This document shows, one piece after another, positions 1 through 12,745 of a stretch of 64,000 nt of DNA. This DNA comes from Tenrec ecaudatus. Its lineage: Eukaryota; Chordata; Mammalia; Afrosoricida; Tenrecidae. Both the position numbers and the translations under genes were made by a program. The stretch is from assembly GCF_050624435.1 (NCBI RefSeq), contig NC_134535.1, positions 72,040,494 through 72,104,493 of the forward strand, given 5' to 3'. A model generated the notes under the pieces. It made no database searches. It was not told the DNA's origin and was given only the letters and a program-made list of their open reading frames with translations. Positions within the stretch are counted from its first letter, which is position 1, and each line of letters opens with the position of its first letter.

Positions 1-119
1 GGAGGCTGGGTAGAAAATGGGATCCTCTACCTCTGGATTTCACTCACACAAACGTGACCACAGTGTTCTGTCTCCCACAGCACTCTCCTCTCCTCTATAT
101 TCAATAATTTGTTATAATG
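1..119. other. Unassigned sequence
   Basis: No gene or repeat recognised. It may belong to the LTR-like block that follows. Confidence 0.4.
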
Positions 120-745
120 GACAAAAAGAACTCATAAACAATATTGACAATTGTGGGGTTTGTTATAGTAGATGACAGGTTATGATTCAGGTGAGAAATG
201 CTCAGGATATAGTTGATCAGTCAAAACATGTCACAAAGTTATTTTAGGGATACTAATAAATACCCAAAGGGCATGCTACTCCGCAAGCCTCAATCCAAAG
301 CACTCAGTTCTCTGAGTCAGCAAACTCAGCTTCCCAAATTAAGTGCCCAGAGGCATCCCAATCCAGCAAGCCTCAATCTGAAGGCTCTCTGTTCCAGCTC
401 TGTGGGTTAACAAACCTAGTTTCCTAAATTGTATCCAGAAGGAACCTACTCCACAAACATGCCTCCGGTCACAAAGCATTCAGCTTTTCTTTCTCTTGGC
501 CAGAAAGCTCATCTCTCTGCTTCTTGCTCGTACTCCTGACTCTGATACATGGCTGTCACTACTCTGGTGTCAGAATTGTCTCCTGGATCAAGATGATTCA
601 CTGAAGTAGGAATTGCAAGGTCCAAAGAACACACCCCACCCACTCCTGGCTGTTGCTGGTAGTGAAACTCCCCATTCTCATAACTGCTATGGCTCGTTTT
701 TATACCCAGCAGGATGACCATCATAATTAACCCTATTAACACAGC
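120..745 (-). mobile_element. Possible old retroviral LTR, minus strand
   Basis: On the minus strand the block contains a TATA-like GGGTATAAAAA (696-706), as expected of an LTR promoter. It has a repetitive look, with recurring phrases such as 'gcaagcctcaatc' and 'cactcag' at 280-400. No coding potential is seen. Boundaries and family are inferred, and no target-site duplication was found. It could instead be unique DNA with a chance TATA motif. Confidence 0.35.
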
Positions 746-2395
746 TTAATCCTACCAGTGTCTTTCTCTACTTTTTCTTAATCAGACCTATGAAGAAAAG
801 ATTATTTGGTAGGAGTTACAAAGACTATGGAGAGAAGAGCCACATTAAATGATTCACTGCCCTGAACACAGCAACACATAGCTGGAGGTTGGTCAAGAAA
901 TGCCAAAGTCCTGCTCCTGGAGAGATTACCCTTTGAATGGTAGCTCAAGAGAGAGCATCACTAATTTTTTGCTGGAGTCTCAATGTAGATGTTCTCGGAG
1001 GAGTCTGGTTGATTGAAACACACAGATGCATTGTTTCTTCCAAATCAGAGTAGATTTTCTGAATAAATGTACCTTCATTTGCTGTCTATCATTAGGCTTA
1101 GTAGAGAGACTTTAAATGGTTGGTTAATTTCTTATTTTTACCAATTACACAGGGCCATGGACCCACCAGGTCACTCTCCTGCCTTGTGGAAAAGCTTGGT
1201 CCTTCTCAGTCTGCTCCCAGGAAGAGTATTCTTTCAGATTGGCTCTCAAATATCCATAGAATAAGCTGCTAAATTACTCACACATTATAATCAGCAAAAT
1301 AATGTCCGTGAGGTCTTGACCCTGTCTTGCATCTTCTTATGGTCTATTTTGTCAACCAGTCAAATTTTCTGCTGAGTTCCCAGAATCTCTGTCTTTAGTT
1401 CAGTGAAAATTCCCTTTTGTTGCGGTACACTGGTGAATCCTTACAAGGCACTGTCCGATCCTGGCTGTTTTGTTTCTTCAATAACTCCTTCCTTTAACAG
1501 ATGCTCCAGCATGTTCTTTGACAGCTTGTTATTTGATTTTTTTTTAAAGAAGCTTTCCTCTGCTTTCAGAGACATAGTCAAATATTCATCTTTAAAATTT
1601 ATTTAGCACCTTAACCGAAGAGAATACAATATCCTGTACTTTTTTTAAAGTAATGAAATACGTGTCCTTCCTTCTCACAGGCCTAGAGCATTTTACTGTG
1701 ATTCATAGTACACTGTCCAGTTAAACACAGGGCCACACTCTCTTTCCATGTAAGGCAACAAAGAAAGTACTTGCTTCTGGAACACATCTGACCAGCATTT
1801 CTCTGTATATACACATCTTGTCAGACAACACCCTGTTTGAGACATTACTTAGTAAAAGCGGGTTAACCCTGGGCCACTGGGTAAATCAGCTGATTGTCAT
1901 CATCCTCCGGGGACGTGACCTCCTTCCCACTTGTGCACCTCAGAGTCAGTGTGCTGCAACCATGCAGAGGGACCTCTCAACTTATGCCAGCTAGCTTATT
2001 GCCTTATCCTGACAAGTTAATTTTCTCCCCTTTTACTACTTAACCTTCCTGTCACCCCAATCTCTGTGAGGTTTCGTAATCAGGGCTTTGATGACCCCTA
2101 CGGTGGTGTAAGGACTCCACCTCGTTTGTTCTCTTAGAGAAGAAGGGGAGGTGGGGAGACGCACACATATTATCATTGCATGTGTTTTCAGTTGTTTGTT
2201 CAGTCATGTCATCCTGAAAAGTGATATTGGTAAATCCTGATGTAACTGCATCTGACTGCTTGTAATAAAATCCTGACGTTAGAAAGAACAGCAATGCTTT
2301 GTCCTCCCTTTCTCTACCTTATCTGTCTGTTCAGCTTTGATGATTTTACCTTTCTCCACTCTTCTGTTCCCAGTACAACACATCCTCTCCCACAG
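746..2395. other. Intergenic stretch, nothing recognised
   Basis: AT-rich sequence with only short chance reading frames. I see no exon, RNA gene or repeat that I can name. Some of it could be old retroviral or DNA-transposon sequence too diverged to identify by eye. Confidence 0.5.
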
Positions 2396-2397
2396 AG

Positions 2398-2475
2398 CAG
2401 AGAGTGGTTTTAAACCGCTAACCTTCCGGTGAATAACCAAGCACTTTAACCACTGTCATCAAGGCTCCTTGAGGG
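2398..2475 (-). mobile_element. AfroSINE fragment (tRNA-like head)
   Basis: Read on the minus strand, this is the SINE head: a CTTG..GAGCC start, 'gtggttaaagtgcttggtt', then a degenerate B box before 'taaaaccactc'. The body and tail are missing, so it is a truncated copy. Confidence 0.6.
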
Positions 2476-3325
2476 TTTATCTTTTAATTTTACCATACCA
2501 GCAGAAATGGGGACAAGTTGAGTCATGTTTCCCAGATTGTCCTTTTAAAACAACAGAAAAAATGCGATTTGGGGTTACTCTTCTAAAATAGGGACTTCCT
2601 TTAGCCACTTTGAATGCTAGCTAGGTGTGCTTTATAAAGAGAAATTGAAATTGGGGTGGAAATGAATTAACACTCCTGATTCTTGTAAGATTCTAGATTT
2701 TGGACTGAATTCTAGTTCTAAGAAATATTGCATACTTCTTATAACCTTTGGTACCTAATATTTTGTTTCCAAGAAGAAAAACAAGATGATTTTATTGTGT
2801 ATATTAGGATTGGACAGCTGTCTTATAGGCCAAAATTTCCTCTTAAAATTGAATCATACCAGCTCTTACTGAGGCCAGATTAAGAAATATGAACAAAAAT
2901 ATCTCAAACCATTTATTCATGGAAGTCAATATGGGAAAGAGTTTTTAGAAGTCAACACATCTTTGTGTAAAACATTTTGTAATAATAACCCAAATCATGT
3001 ATAGTCTTCGGAAATTCTCTATTTTGATCATTTTAAGAGAAAAAGAAAGCAACTGTTCTTTTATAGTTTCATTGATAAACTAAGAGATTTGAGCAACCTC
3101 AATTTAAAAATGGCCTGCCCCAAACACTAATAATCCTAATTTGACATTGTCTCCAAGAGGGAGTCAGGAACAGAAAAACAGTTTCTCTCAGGACAATCTA
3201 TGTCTCAAAAACCTTTGTTTTGTTTTTCTTTCCCTCTCTATGTTGCTTGTGTCTTAAGATTAGCAAGCATTTAGAATGAGTTTACAGTTAAAATTTTAGA
3301 AAGTTTTATAAGTGGAGAATAGGCT
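2476..3325. other. Unique AT-rich sequence
   Basis: No gene, RNA or repeat recognised. The sequence is AT-rich and typical of mammalian intergenic DNA. Confidence 0.5.
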
Positions 3326-3391
3326 TCTAGAACAATAATTTAGGCACAAATGAACTAATCTAGAACAATAATTTAGGCACAAATGAACTAA
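3326..3391. repeat. Perfect 33-bp tandem duplication
   Basis: Two identical 33-bp units lie head to tail (3326-3358 and 3359-3391), each starting tctagaacaataattt and ending gaactaa. The lack of divergence suggests a recent event in this lineage, or an assembly duplication. Confidence 0.95.
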
Positions 3392-3480
3392 ACAAAGAGA
3401 ACAATATAGATGGAGGTGAAGTTTTTCCTATATGAATTTTGTAAAAGTTTATGCATAAGAACAGCCCGAGTAACTACGTT

Positions 3481-5310
3481 ATTGTTGTCAAGTGCCAGGA
3501 AGCCAATTTCCACTCATAGCAGAGCTCATAAATCGTGGAATGAACCATTGCCTGACCTGGGCCATCCTCACAATCACGTCTGTGCTTGAGTCCTTCATGA
3601 GCCACCGTGTCAATTCATTTCCTGGGAACCGCCTTTCTCGGTGACCCTCTAAGCTTACCAAGCATGAAGCCCTTCGCCGCTAGGGCTTACTCCATCCTGA
3701 GTACATGACCAAAGCAAACGAGAGTAAGTCTTTCTTGCTTAATGCATTTCTAAGGAACATTCTAGTTGAATTTCTTCCAAGATAGACGTTTTTCTTACTC
3801 TGTGACATTTTCAGTTCTTTTGTCCTTCCTACACCGTCAAGTTTTGTGCCAGTGGAATTCTTCAGTACTGCAACTGGAGGCTTGGTTTTTCTTCTTCAGT
3901 TTGTTCAACTTGAGAAAGGCCAAACGTGTTCTTTGCTTTGGGCTCGCTAGCTCCAGGTCTTTGCACATTTCATTGTAATACTTTACTTTGTCTTCTTGAT
4001 CAGCCCTCTGAAGCTTCCCGAGAGCCCTTCTACTTCATCCTATCTGTGGTTACTCTTTGTCCAACAGCAGGTTTCAGAGCATCTTTTAGCATCTGTCCCC
4101 TCCCCCGCATTTTCAATGATCTTCTGTGTCTTCTTCATATTTGATGTTCGCCCACAATTCTCTGGTACTCAGTTAGTAGTGATGATAACGTTTATATGTA
4201 GGTGGAAAATACTCCTGAATTTGGTTTACTTTTCTTCAGCTTCAGCTTGAACTGTCATATGAGCAATTGATAGCTTGTTTCACTCCTGGTCTTTCTCTGA
4301 TGGACAATACTGTACTTCTCCATTGTAGTGATTCATGTTGTTAAAAAAAAGGTGTTTTCAATGAATAAATCATGCTCTGACCCAATGCTCTCTGGCATAG
4401 TTTCTATGACAACGATTATCTTTTCCACTATTGGTCCTTCTTTGTTTCCAACGTTCACACTCTAAGAGACAATAATGATAAATGCATCTTTATTGCTTAT
4501 TTGATTAGTTTGACTGCAGAAGTTGGTGACATTTTTCTATTTTTTCATCTTGACATTTGTATTTGGTGTGTAAATTCAAATTATAATAATTAACTGGTCT
4601 TCCTTGTGTAATTATGCATATTATCCTATTTATATATTAATGTTAGATGAGACTGATCCAAGCAATTTTCACGACAAATGTTTTCTCGATAAAATCATTT
4701 AACTCTCTAAATAAAGAAAGCATTGCACTGAGCCAGTCTTAACATGACTCAAGATTAGTGATTTGGGGAATGTATTAACCAATTGTTAATCTAAATTATT
4801 CATTTATTTCAAGTTCATGAATGGAGAATTGTCTATTGTTGCAGATTATAGGAATGTGTCATAAAACGTACCATGGAGCTCCTCTCTCAGCACTAGATCC
4901 GACAAGACTTTTGTGGCTATCAACACGTTTTTTTTCCTAGTGAATCTTTTCTTCTGAAAATAGACTGTTGGACCTTCTTCCTAGTCTTTGTCTAGAAGCT
5001 TCTCTGAAATTGTTCCTCAGAGGGTGCCAGCTGGTATTTAAACTACTTGTGTAGCTGTGTGACCTAGTGGATTGGATTACACACTGGACTACTAACCATA
5101 AGTTTAGCAGTTTGAAACCACCAGCAGCTCCAAGGGAGAAAGACAGGGATTTCTGCTCTCAGCAATGTACCAGGGCATCTACCAGACCTGACAGAGTCAC
5201 CATGAGTCAGAATCAACCTAACGGCAATGGGTTTTGTTTGTAGTTTGGTGGTATAGCTTCTAAATCATCCTATCGTGTAAGTCACTGTACAACAAACTGA
5301 CAGACATGGA
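3481..5310 (-). mobile_element. RTE (BovB-type) LINE remnant, internally deleted, minus strand
   Basis: The 3' tail on the minus strand is at 3481-3560, with the 'tgtc.agtgcca..agccaatt' pattern of this family. Next to it is 3'-terminal ORF sequence up to about 3775. The copy then jumps to the endonuclease/RT linker (about 3840-4260), endonuclease fragments (4260-4700) and 5' UTR (about 4960-5310). Most of the reverse transcriptase is deleted and all frames are broken. An AfroSINE interrupts the 5' UTR at 5052-5255. By analogy with BovB, the intact parent would encode one protein with an endonuclease followed by a reverse transcriptase. This copy is inert. Confidence 0.8.
5052..5255 (+). mobile_element. 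AfroSINE inside RTE remnant
   Basis: The tRNA-like head 'gacctagtggattggatt' is followed by the B-box region 'tagcagtttgaaaccacc', then the body, then the tail 'catgagtcagaatcaacc' and 'ggcaatgggttttg'. RTE 5' UTR sequence resumes directly after it (tatagcttctaaatc). The SINE is therefore younger than its host RTE copy. Confidence 0.85.
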
Positions 5311-5985
5311 ATGAATATGGTATTTAAATATTTACTTGGTTTAGTTATATGATGGACTTGTCATATTTTATGATGATTCCAACAACTACAGTTCCACAAA
5401 TTTTTTTCTTTTCTCTGGTTCAGGCACAAAGATAGATATTTCTTCACTGGTTTACCTTTATATTTTGTTACTTTTGTTATTATTTTTCTCTGGTGTCTTC
5501 TCTGTCACACACTTATGCCCTGAAATTTGGTACATATATATTTAATGAAATAACTAGAAGCCACTCTGATTTACATACACAAGTTTATTTTATTTTTGTT
5601 TTTAGCTTGTAGGACAAACTTTTTTTTTTAATCAATCACTACAGAAAAATTTCCTGTCAATGGATGCATGGAATGGTATAGAACAGTAAATGGTTGAAGA
5701 AAAGAGGAGGCATGTGGCATAGACCTTTCTTGGAGAGCTCACAGCTAGTGTTGTAAAAATAAAAGTGATTCCCGAACAACATTTTAAGTCAAACACATAT
5801 CCAAACATACAGATTCCTCTATGAAATTTAATTTTATATTATTTTAATCTGTCAAAATCACTTAATTTAACCTTGAGTCAGAGTGCAAATTTTTTAGCAT
5901 TCCAGTGTGTCTGATAAGTACTAATTCTTCACATAAACCATCTCATTCGATTTTATTCATCTTCCTTTTATTTTTTCTCTTCCTC
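5311..5985. other. Unique AT-rich sequence
   Basis: No gene or repeat recognised. Contains several short T-runs. Confidence 0.5.
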
Positions 5986-6245
5986 TCTTTCCCCCTCGGA
6001 TGATAATATGTATTTGCTCTCCAGGAGAGAAATTTCACTACGGACAGGCCAGAGCAAATATGGCAGATTTACAGCTCATAAAAAGATTAAATCACTTAAA
6101 TTCAAAGATGATTTATAGCCCCATACCATTCAGGGTGTTGAAATGAAAGAAGTCATGGAATGGCTAGTAGCGGCAACAGCGCTTAAAATAATAGCAGCAA
6201 GGATCATCTGAACATTAGAAGTCATGGCTGTGACTTTTCTTTAGA
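5986..6245. promoter_or_regulatory. Possible conserved non-coding block
   Basis: Repeat-free sequence with homeodomain- and forkhead-like words, among them 'gattaaatcacttaaattc', 'gatgatttatag' and 'gagcaaatatggc'. It has no reading frame of note. It reads unlike the decayed repeats on either side. The regulatory role is a guess from texture only and needs cross-species alignment. Confidence 0.25.
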
Positions 6246-8904
6246 CCAATGGATCGTATGATACTCTATTCTAAACCTTTGACTTATCACATAAAGGTGG
6301 GCTCTTAGTGTTCATCTTTTATGTTAGTTCATAGTATTGTCTTACTCTTGCAGCTTATGAAAATGTGTAACTCATTTACTTTATGTCTAATGTTTTTCCA
6401 CATGCAAAAGTATGTTAAATGCCATCTATTACTTTGATATGTGTAACTTTTTATTCTATTCTTTCGAATTGCTACTTTTGCACAAATGTTTAAGAATTTT
6501 AATGACATATTCCTTTAGTTTTTTGTGTTGTTTTGTTTCTTTTCAAAACCATTTTATTGGCCATTAATACAGATATCCTGTCACTCCACAGCTCAATCAT
6601 GTATGTGTCTTGATTGTCCAGGAGATCATAACTATAGTCACTAACTAATCACAAAGTAGAAATTAATAAATTATGTTAACACTGGTGAACATATTACCAA
6701 TAAACTGATGTTGAATTGTGTTAAGATTGACTCAGTACAATGCTTACTATACTTATAGAGTTAAAAGGTTTTATCATGTAAACATTTATCATGAAAATTG
6801 TTTGGCTAATCTAGTTTTCATAGTCTCACTTAGCATTAGTGTATGTGGAGAGGAAGAAAAGGGCCTTTTGCACCGCAGCCTGCAGTGTTTATAAAGCTCT
6901 TAGGATAGAGTTCAGGGGAGCAGCTGCCCAACACGAGAATATCTGTGATGTTGTGCATCCTTTTCTTCCTCTTTCGTTGTAATAAGGTCATGTTGATTTG
7001 TAGGAATTATTTTATTTTCATTATACCCTTAAATACATTTGAAAAATAAGAGGCTGTTAATTTCCCCCAACTGTTTCCAAAATTCAATTTCCATAAGACG
7101 TGATGCACGCCATTAAAGTACAGTTTTTCACTCGACAACGGGCAGTTTACATCCTGAGACCCTTACGATGTTAAGTTAGGGAAAGCATAATTTAGGTTGC
7201 TCAAGAGGAATGTGTTCGACCACTACTTGTACAACTTAGAGAAGGATTGTTTTTAGCATGTCAATAGTTTGACGACGAAGCTGGTCCCTGAATGCTTAGT
7301 TTGTTGACTTTCCAATAATGATCTATGCAGCCGATCTTTATTCCTCTTTGTTTTTCAATGCAGGATTCCTATGTCCCCTTCATGGAAGACTGCATGTTCA
7401 CTGCAGATCTTTTCTTAAAATAAAACTTCATTTTGAATGTACTCTCTAATATGATGTGGCCCTTGATTTTCCTAGTTTCCATGGAACAGTATTATATTCT
7501 TAGTTAGAATTAACATAGTGGTTGTTTGTTTTGTAATCAATTTTATGTTCTTTGATTTATAAAAACTAAGTGTTTTTAGAAAAGCAACAACCCTATAAAA
7601 CAATTGCTCCCTCTACATGTTTTTTAATCACAAAAGGTAGTGCCAAACTTACCTTGATCTAATTCCAAAGTAAATTCTAAACCTATTTAATGTGCCCTAA
7701 TGTAATGGTCTACTATCAATTCATCACTTGATGCATCTGTTTAGAAATGGGCAGGTGGTCCCCTTTAGAAATACCATTAGATAATGATAATGATTGCAAT
7801 TAGATGATAATGATCTTGGTCATTTACAACACGCAGAGTCATTTATATAAATGATTTTTTTAAGGTATGGCAAGTAGTTGGTAGAAAATCAAAAGACAGT
7901 TTTTTCCTAAGTTGCATTTTCTCTAAGTGAATATGCTTAGTCAGGTCTATGGTTTTGGAAAAGTTTCTTGCATCTTAGGTTTAACAAGGTAAATTATGTA
8001 ATCCTTTCCTGGGGTGGCTTATTATAAATCCATTTGATAAATTCAACTTCTATGTGCCTTGCTTCCTAGCTGACTGGAGCGCCCCAGTGATTGCTCAAGC
8101 TGTCTTTATGGTCTTAAAGTCCCGACAACCTTTACAACCACGTCATATCTTAATAGCACTAAAGCCCCTGCCTCTTCAGGGATGTGGTCATATCCCTCTG
8201 AGCGCAGTCATTGGTTTCCTCAGTAGCTTACTTGAGAGTCAATGTAAAATAACCTGGATAGCTGGAGATATTAACTTCTTGGAAGGGCAGACTTTGACCA
8301 GGGAGAACTAGGAGTAAAGAAACAGAAACCAACAAATAAATTTTCCTTCTTCCTATCCTCATTCATCTTGTTCTGAGATGGAGTGGTTTCATCTACCTCT
8401 TCTGAGACTCCTTGTCACACCACCCCAGCAAGAAATGTCTTTTCTCGAGAAGCGGTGGTCAGCTAGGTAGCACTGGGTACTTGCCTTTAATTCTCTTTGT
8501 CTCATTTCCCCTTTCCTCACTTTAGCTTCCCTGGGTTTGCATCCCCACTAAAACGACGAACATGCAAACTCTACTTCAACCTCTCTATGAAGAGTTGGGC
8601 AGGGTTCTTTAAATATACAACTGTCCCTAAGTATGTCCTTTGCTTGTCCTAGAAATCACGTCACCATTTGTTATAAACCAACCGACCTTGATCTCTATTG
8701 CTCCCCATCAGAGTAGATCCTGGGTAACTGCCATGGTCCAGTAATTGGTTTTTGTCTAGTCTCCCATATACAGGATGAACTCGGGGGGGGAAGTGCCAGA
8801 CTGGAGGGTAATTAGTAATGTCTCATAGATGATGACTTATAGCACGACAAGGTTTCCCAGGTTACACATGTTTGGAAAAAGTGAATAATGTTAACTTATT
8901 AATG
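6246..8904. other. Mostly unique intergenic sequence
   Basis: No gene recognised. A weak match to the reverse of the L1 3' end seen elsewhere in this window (attttattgg..attaatacag) lies at about 6545-6600. The reading frame at 8054-8311 (85 codons) has no recognisable domain and is probably chance. Confidence 0.45.
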
Positions 8905-9112
8905 CATCTGCACTAGGCTTAGTTAAGAAGATGGCCAGCACCTTAGGTGAGCTGGACGGGCACAGTGACCACAGCAATTGTGAGGACGGAGATTGTGAAG
9001 CTGGAGCCAGACGAGGCAGGCTCAGTCTGTTGAACATAGGAAGGGTCTCTGTGAGTTGGAACCAATCTGACAGCCCTGACAACACTCACAATCTTCATGT
9101 GACATATGAAGA
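8905..9112 (+). mobile_element. RTE 3'-end fragment
   Basis: Carries the 3' terminal signature of the RTE family: 'agcaattgtgaggacgg' followed by 'gagttggaaccaatctgacag' and a CAACAC-rich end. The rest of the element is absent. Confidence 0.65.
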
Positions 9113-9185
9113 TGCAGGACATGTTAACTAAATAGACATGCTTCTTTACCTCATGAAAATCAATTCCACAGCAAGTACTTTGGAA

Positions 9186-9400
9186 AGGAACCCTGGTGAT
9201 GGAGTGGTTCAGGGCTGTGCCACAAACTGAAAGGCTGACAGTTCAAACCCGCCAGCCACTCTGGGAGGCAAAGATGTGGTAGTCTGTTTTCATAAAGATT
9301 CACAGCATTGGGAAAACTCTGGGCAAGTGATACTGTGTCCCCTAGGATCAATAGGAGATGAAGTTGACCCAACCACATTGTGGGGAGTACTTTTGAAACA
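9186..9400 (+). mobile_element. AfroSINE
   Basis: Head 'ggaaccctggtgatggagtg', B-box region 'gacagttcaaacccgccag', and diverged tail 'ataggagatgaagttgaccc'. Full length but old. Confidence 0.85.
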
Positions 9401-10598
9401 CACTGATTTTCTGCATTAAATATAAATGTATGCAAAAATATGCTCTGAATTGGTTTTCACATATATAATTCAATTTGATCTCCATAATTGGTCATGTCTA
9501 CATAAAGCTCTTCCAGGTGATAATATGTAAAGCAGTAAGGAAAAATTCAGGAAGCTATGAAAACCTATAAGTTTCAATTTAGGCAAAAAGAAATACTGTA
9601 TTTTGGAAATTTTGGCCCAAAGGATAAGGAGAAGAATTGACTTTGTATCATCAGCTTGGTTTCATGGTGAAAAATCATAGTAAGTTATTTTCTGGAGAAA
9701 CAAAGCTTATAAGCTGCTGAAACTGAGTCAAAAAACCAAGAACTGGATTTTATCAAGAAAAAACAAACAAGGGACCTCAGTAACTTAGAAGAAACATCCC
9801 TACAGGTATCTGTGTTGACTAACTTCTTCAAAACTCTATTTCCTTTTCTAGTGAAGTATGCAATCTAGTTTATATGATTGGAAATCAGTTTTAATTATCA
9901 GGGGGATAGAAAACTTTTATCCCAAACGATGAAACCTGAGTGAGAAAATGAAACTTATTGCCTTACAGAAGACAGGCTTTTTAGACCAAGTCCCAGATCA
10001 GTTTCCATCAGTGCTGCAGTTTCACTACTAATGCAAGCCTGTCCTACTATAAAACGTAGGGTTCACCAAAAGTGATATAACTAGAACTTCGGCACAGTGG
10101 AAGATGTAGAAAGGTAATCATTGGGCTCTAGGAATCATTAGGATCTTTCTCATGGCCTTGATTCAATAGCATATATCACACATAGAAACTAGCTTGTTTC
10201 TTCCTCTCTAAATAGCCTCAGTTTCTAAATGTTAGAATGATTTATACATAGAATTTCAAAAAAAACACAACGTTTAATAAAGTGGCATCAACTTCTGTAC
10301 GAATAATATAATATCCTTTGGTTATATACTATAGAGTTATTATACAAATAAATGAATGCATACATTGTATAAATTACTACATTATGAAGTATGGCACATA
10401 TCCTTGAATGAGCTCTTAAGATAGAACCTATCAAGATATATCCTCAACAGAAAATGCAAGCTAGATGGTCTTTCTTTTCTTCAATGCTTGAGATTGGATG
10501 GGCTTTCTGGTTTTCGATGGTCAAAGCTTGTGTTTGTTTCTTTTTCGTTCAGATATTACTATTGCTATCGTTATTCATTTTCTAGTTAACTCCTCTGC
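9401..10598. other. Unique AT-rich sequence
   Basis: No gene, RNA or nameable repeat seen. Confidence 0.5.
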
Positions 10599-10772
10599 AT
10601 ATGATCCCGATAGGACAGAGTAGAGTGTCGCCATCCACTTCTAGTTTGCAATGGCAAACAAGAGCGGAGCTCCAGTTTCTCCCACAGATGCAGTGGGAAG
10701 TGTGAACTGCTGACCATTTGACGAAAGGCAGAGCTACTTAGCACATTGCTAGGTGGTAAAATAAAGTTTAAT
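10599..10772 (-). mobile_element. AfroSINE, diverged
   Basis: On the minus strand the copy reads from a degraded head near 10770 to a tail complementary to 'gatcccgataggacagagta'. 'gtgaactgctgacc' at 10701-10714 is the reverse of the B-box region. The head is damaged. Confidence 0.65.
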
Positions 10773-10900
10773 ACAACAGAAGTTTACCTCTCATTTGCAT
10801 AATCATCTACTATGACTGTTACAGTCATGGGGTTAGTCAGGTATCTGTTCAGTCTTTCTGGCCAATGAACAGGGTTTTCTACTTTCCTTGGAAAGAAATC

Positions 10901-11314
10901 AATATAGGAGAGGTACACAATATAGGAGAGGTACACAATATAGGAGAGGTACACAGTATAGGAGAGGTACACAGTATAGGAGAGGTACACAATATAGGAG
11001 AGGTACACAATATAGGAGAGGTACACAATATAGGAAAGGTACACAATATAGGAGAGGTACACAATATAGGAGAGGTACACCATATAGGAGAGGTACACAA
11101 TATAGGAGAGGTACACAATATAGGAGAGGTACACAATATAGGAGAGGTACACAATATAGGAGAGGTACACAATATAGGAGAGGTACACAATATAGGAGAG
11201 GTACACAATATAGGAGAGGTACACAATATAGGAGAGGTACACAATATAGGAGAGGTACATAATATAGGAGAGGTACACAATATAGGAGAGGTACACAATA
11301 TAGGAGAGGCACAC
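10901..11314. repeat. Minisatellite, 18-bp unit x 23
   Basis: The unit is AATATAGGAGAGGTACAC, repeated exactly 23 times (414 bp). Only a few units vary: AGTATAGG twice, AGGAAAGG once, CCATATAGG once, TACATAAT once, GGCACAC in the last. Because 18 is divisible by 3 and the unit lacks stops in several frames, five long reading frames stay open across it (hexapeptides such as IGEVHN or YRRGTQ on plus, CTSPIL or SYIVYL on minus). These have no start context, splice signal or domain and are not called as genes. The high identity predicts a copy-number polymorphism. Confidence 0.97.
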
Positions 11315-11935
11315 AGGGCGGCGTTCTTCAAGTTCTCTTAGGAGAACTCTTGGCCGAAGAAGTTCAAATAAGGCTCCAAAACCTTTTTTCCAAAGCCTTT
11401 GGAGTTAGATATGTTGAGAATTACATGTTGACTACATTTAGACAGATAACGTAGGCCAAATACTACCAATGACTCAGGTGGATCAATGGAGTATTATGTA
11501 CTCAAACACATTGCTATTTCCATAGAAAAATGTTAATATACTGACTAAATACTACGAAGAAATTCTAAGGATCATGTTAAGTCTGATTGAATTAAGGTTT
11601 GACCTTTCTGAAATGGAATAATCTGCATTATTTTTCTTTATCAGTGCTACATAAAATATTGGTATATTTTATTATACTAATATTTTAGATTTGCAAAGTA
11701 CAATATTTTGACCATCGCCATGCAGCAAATGCTAAGTGCTTTACAGACCTTAGTTTAATTAATTATCATGATAACTTTTCATGAAAATACCTACTCCTCT
11801 TATCTACTCTCTTTTTCTGACATTTTGCACTAATGACAATAGTGAAACATCTACTATCTGGCAGATGTTTGCATTAATGATGTTATGACTGATATTAACA
11901 AGTGAGGAGTGAGGTGAGAATAGCAATGACTTTGA
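11315..11935. other. Unique AT-rich sequence
   Basis: No gene or repeat recognised. Confidence 0.5.
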
Positions 11936-12745
11936 GCTAAGGTTGCGTGTTAACTTGCCTAGGCCATGATGCTCAGAGCGTTGGCAGTTATATAATGTGA
12001 TGCACTCCAGTAATACGGTGACCCTCTAGCCATGCCTCCTCTTGTGAGGAATCGTAATTCTGGATCCTATGCCTGTGGCTATAGTTCCATTGTGGAGGGT
12101 GTCTTTTCCGCTATGCTAACAGGCAGAATTAAGTAATGATTAAGGCTTGACCTTAGTAGAGTGTAAACCAAATCACACCCCTTGTTTTCTTAGGGTTAGG
12201 TCAACTCAAAGACAGAAATCACACCTCCATGAAAAGCCATTTCATTGGGTATAAAAGTCATCCTGGTCAAAGACAGAAAACCCAGGACCATGGAAGAAGA
12301 GTACCTTCAGCATTTCTATCTGAAGCGATGGAGACCGGGAGCAGATGCACCAAAGACTGTGGCACAGAGACTGCCAGATAGAGTAATGTAGCCCGGCTGA
12401 GACCAGAGGCTGAGGCAAAGAGCTAATGAAATGGAACAGAGAAGCAGCACTGAAACAATGGGACTCTGAGCCAGCGAGACAGCGGGCTTCCTGGTCTGTG
12501 GGCACAGAAGTCAAGGGACCCTGTGGTTGAGAGACTGGGCCCAGAGAAAGCCTTAGACGCTGCTGAGGAGAGGTGCTGCTATGAACCAGTGATTACTCAT
12601 TGATCCTTAACAGTTATGGACCCTGGCTGGTGGTAACATACCAACTCTTCTACTAACCCTCTTTAATGTTGAGTGCTGGGTGTGGGTTCTGATTGGCCAT
12701 TGCAATGAATTATCGATCCCTACATAGATAGTGAGTGGCATTGGG
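11936..12745 (+). mobile_element. Probable LTR-type retroelement, plus strand
   Basis: A TATA box (ggtataaaag, about 12249-12258) stands about 310 bp from the left edge, and purine-rich sequence follows it, as in an LTR with U3-R-U5 order. A related phrase (gcagttat..aatg.tg followed by 'cctccatttt') recurs at 12880-12980 and suggests a second fragment. The family is not certain and no target-site duplication was found. The minus-strand frame at 12242-12514 is chance. Confidence 0.4.

Noticed and set aside
8054..8311. 85-codon plus-strand frame in unique DNA
   Set aside because: No recognisable motif, promoter or splice context. Frames of this length are expected by chance in 64 kb.
10784..11341. 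Long repetitive reading frames on both strands (up to 176 codons)
   Set aside because: They are a by-product of the 18-bp period and continue only across the minisatellite. No start context, splice site or domain supports a gene.
12242..12514. 90-codon minus-strand frame
   Set aside because: It runs opposite to a probable LTR with a TATA box at its edge. No recognisable domain.
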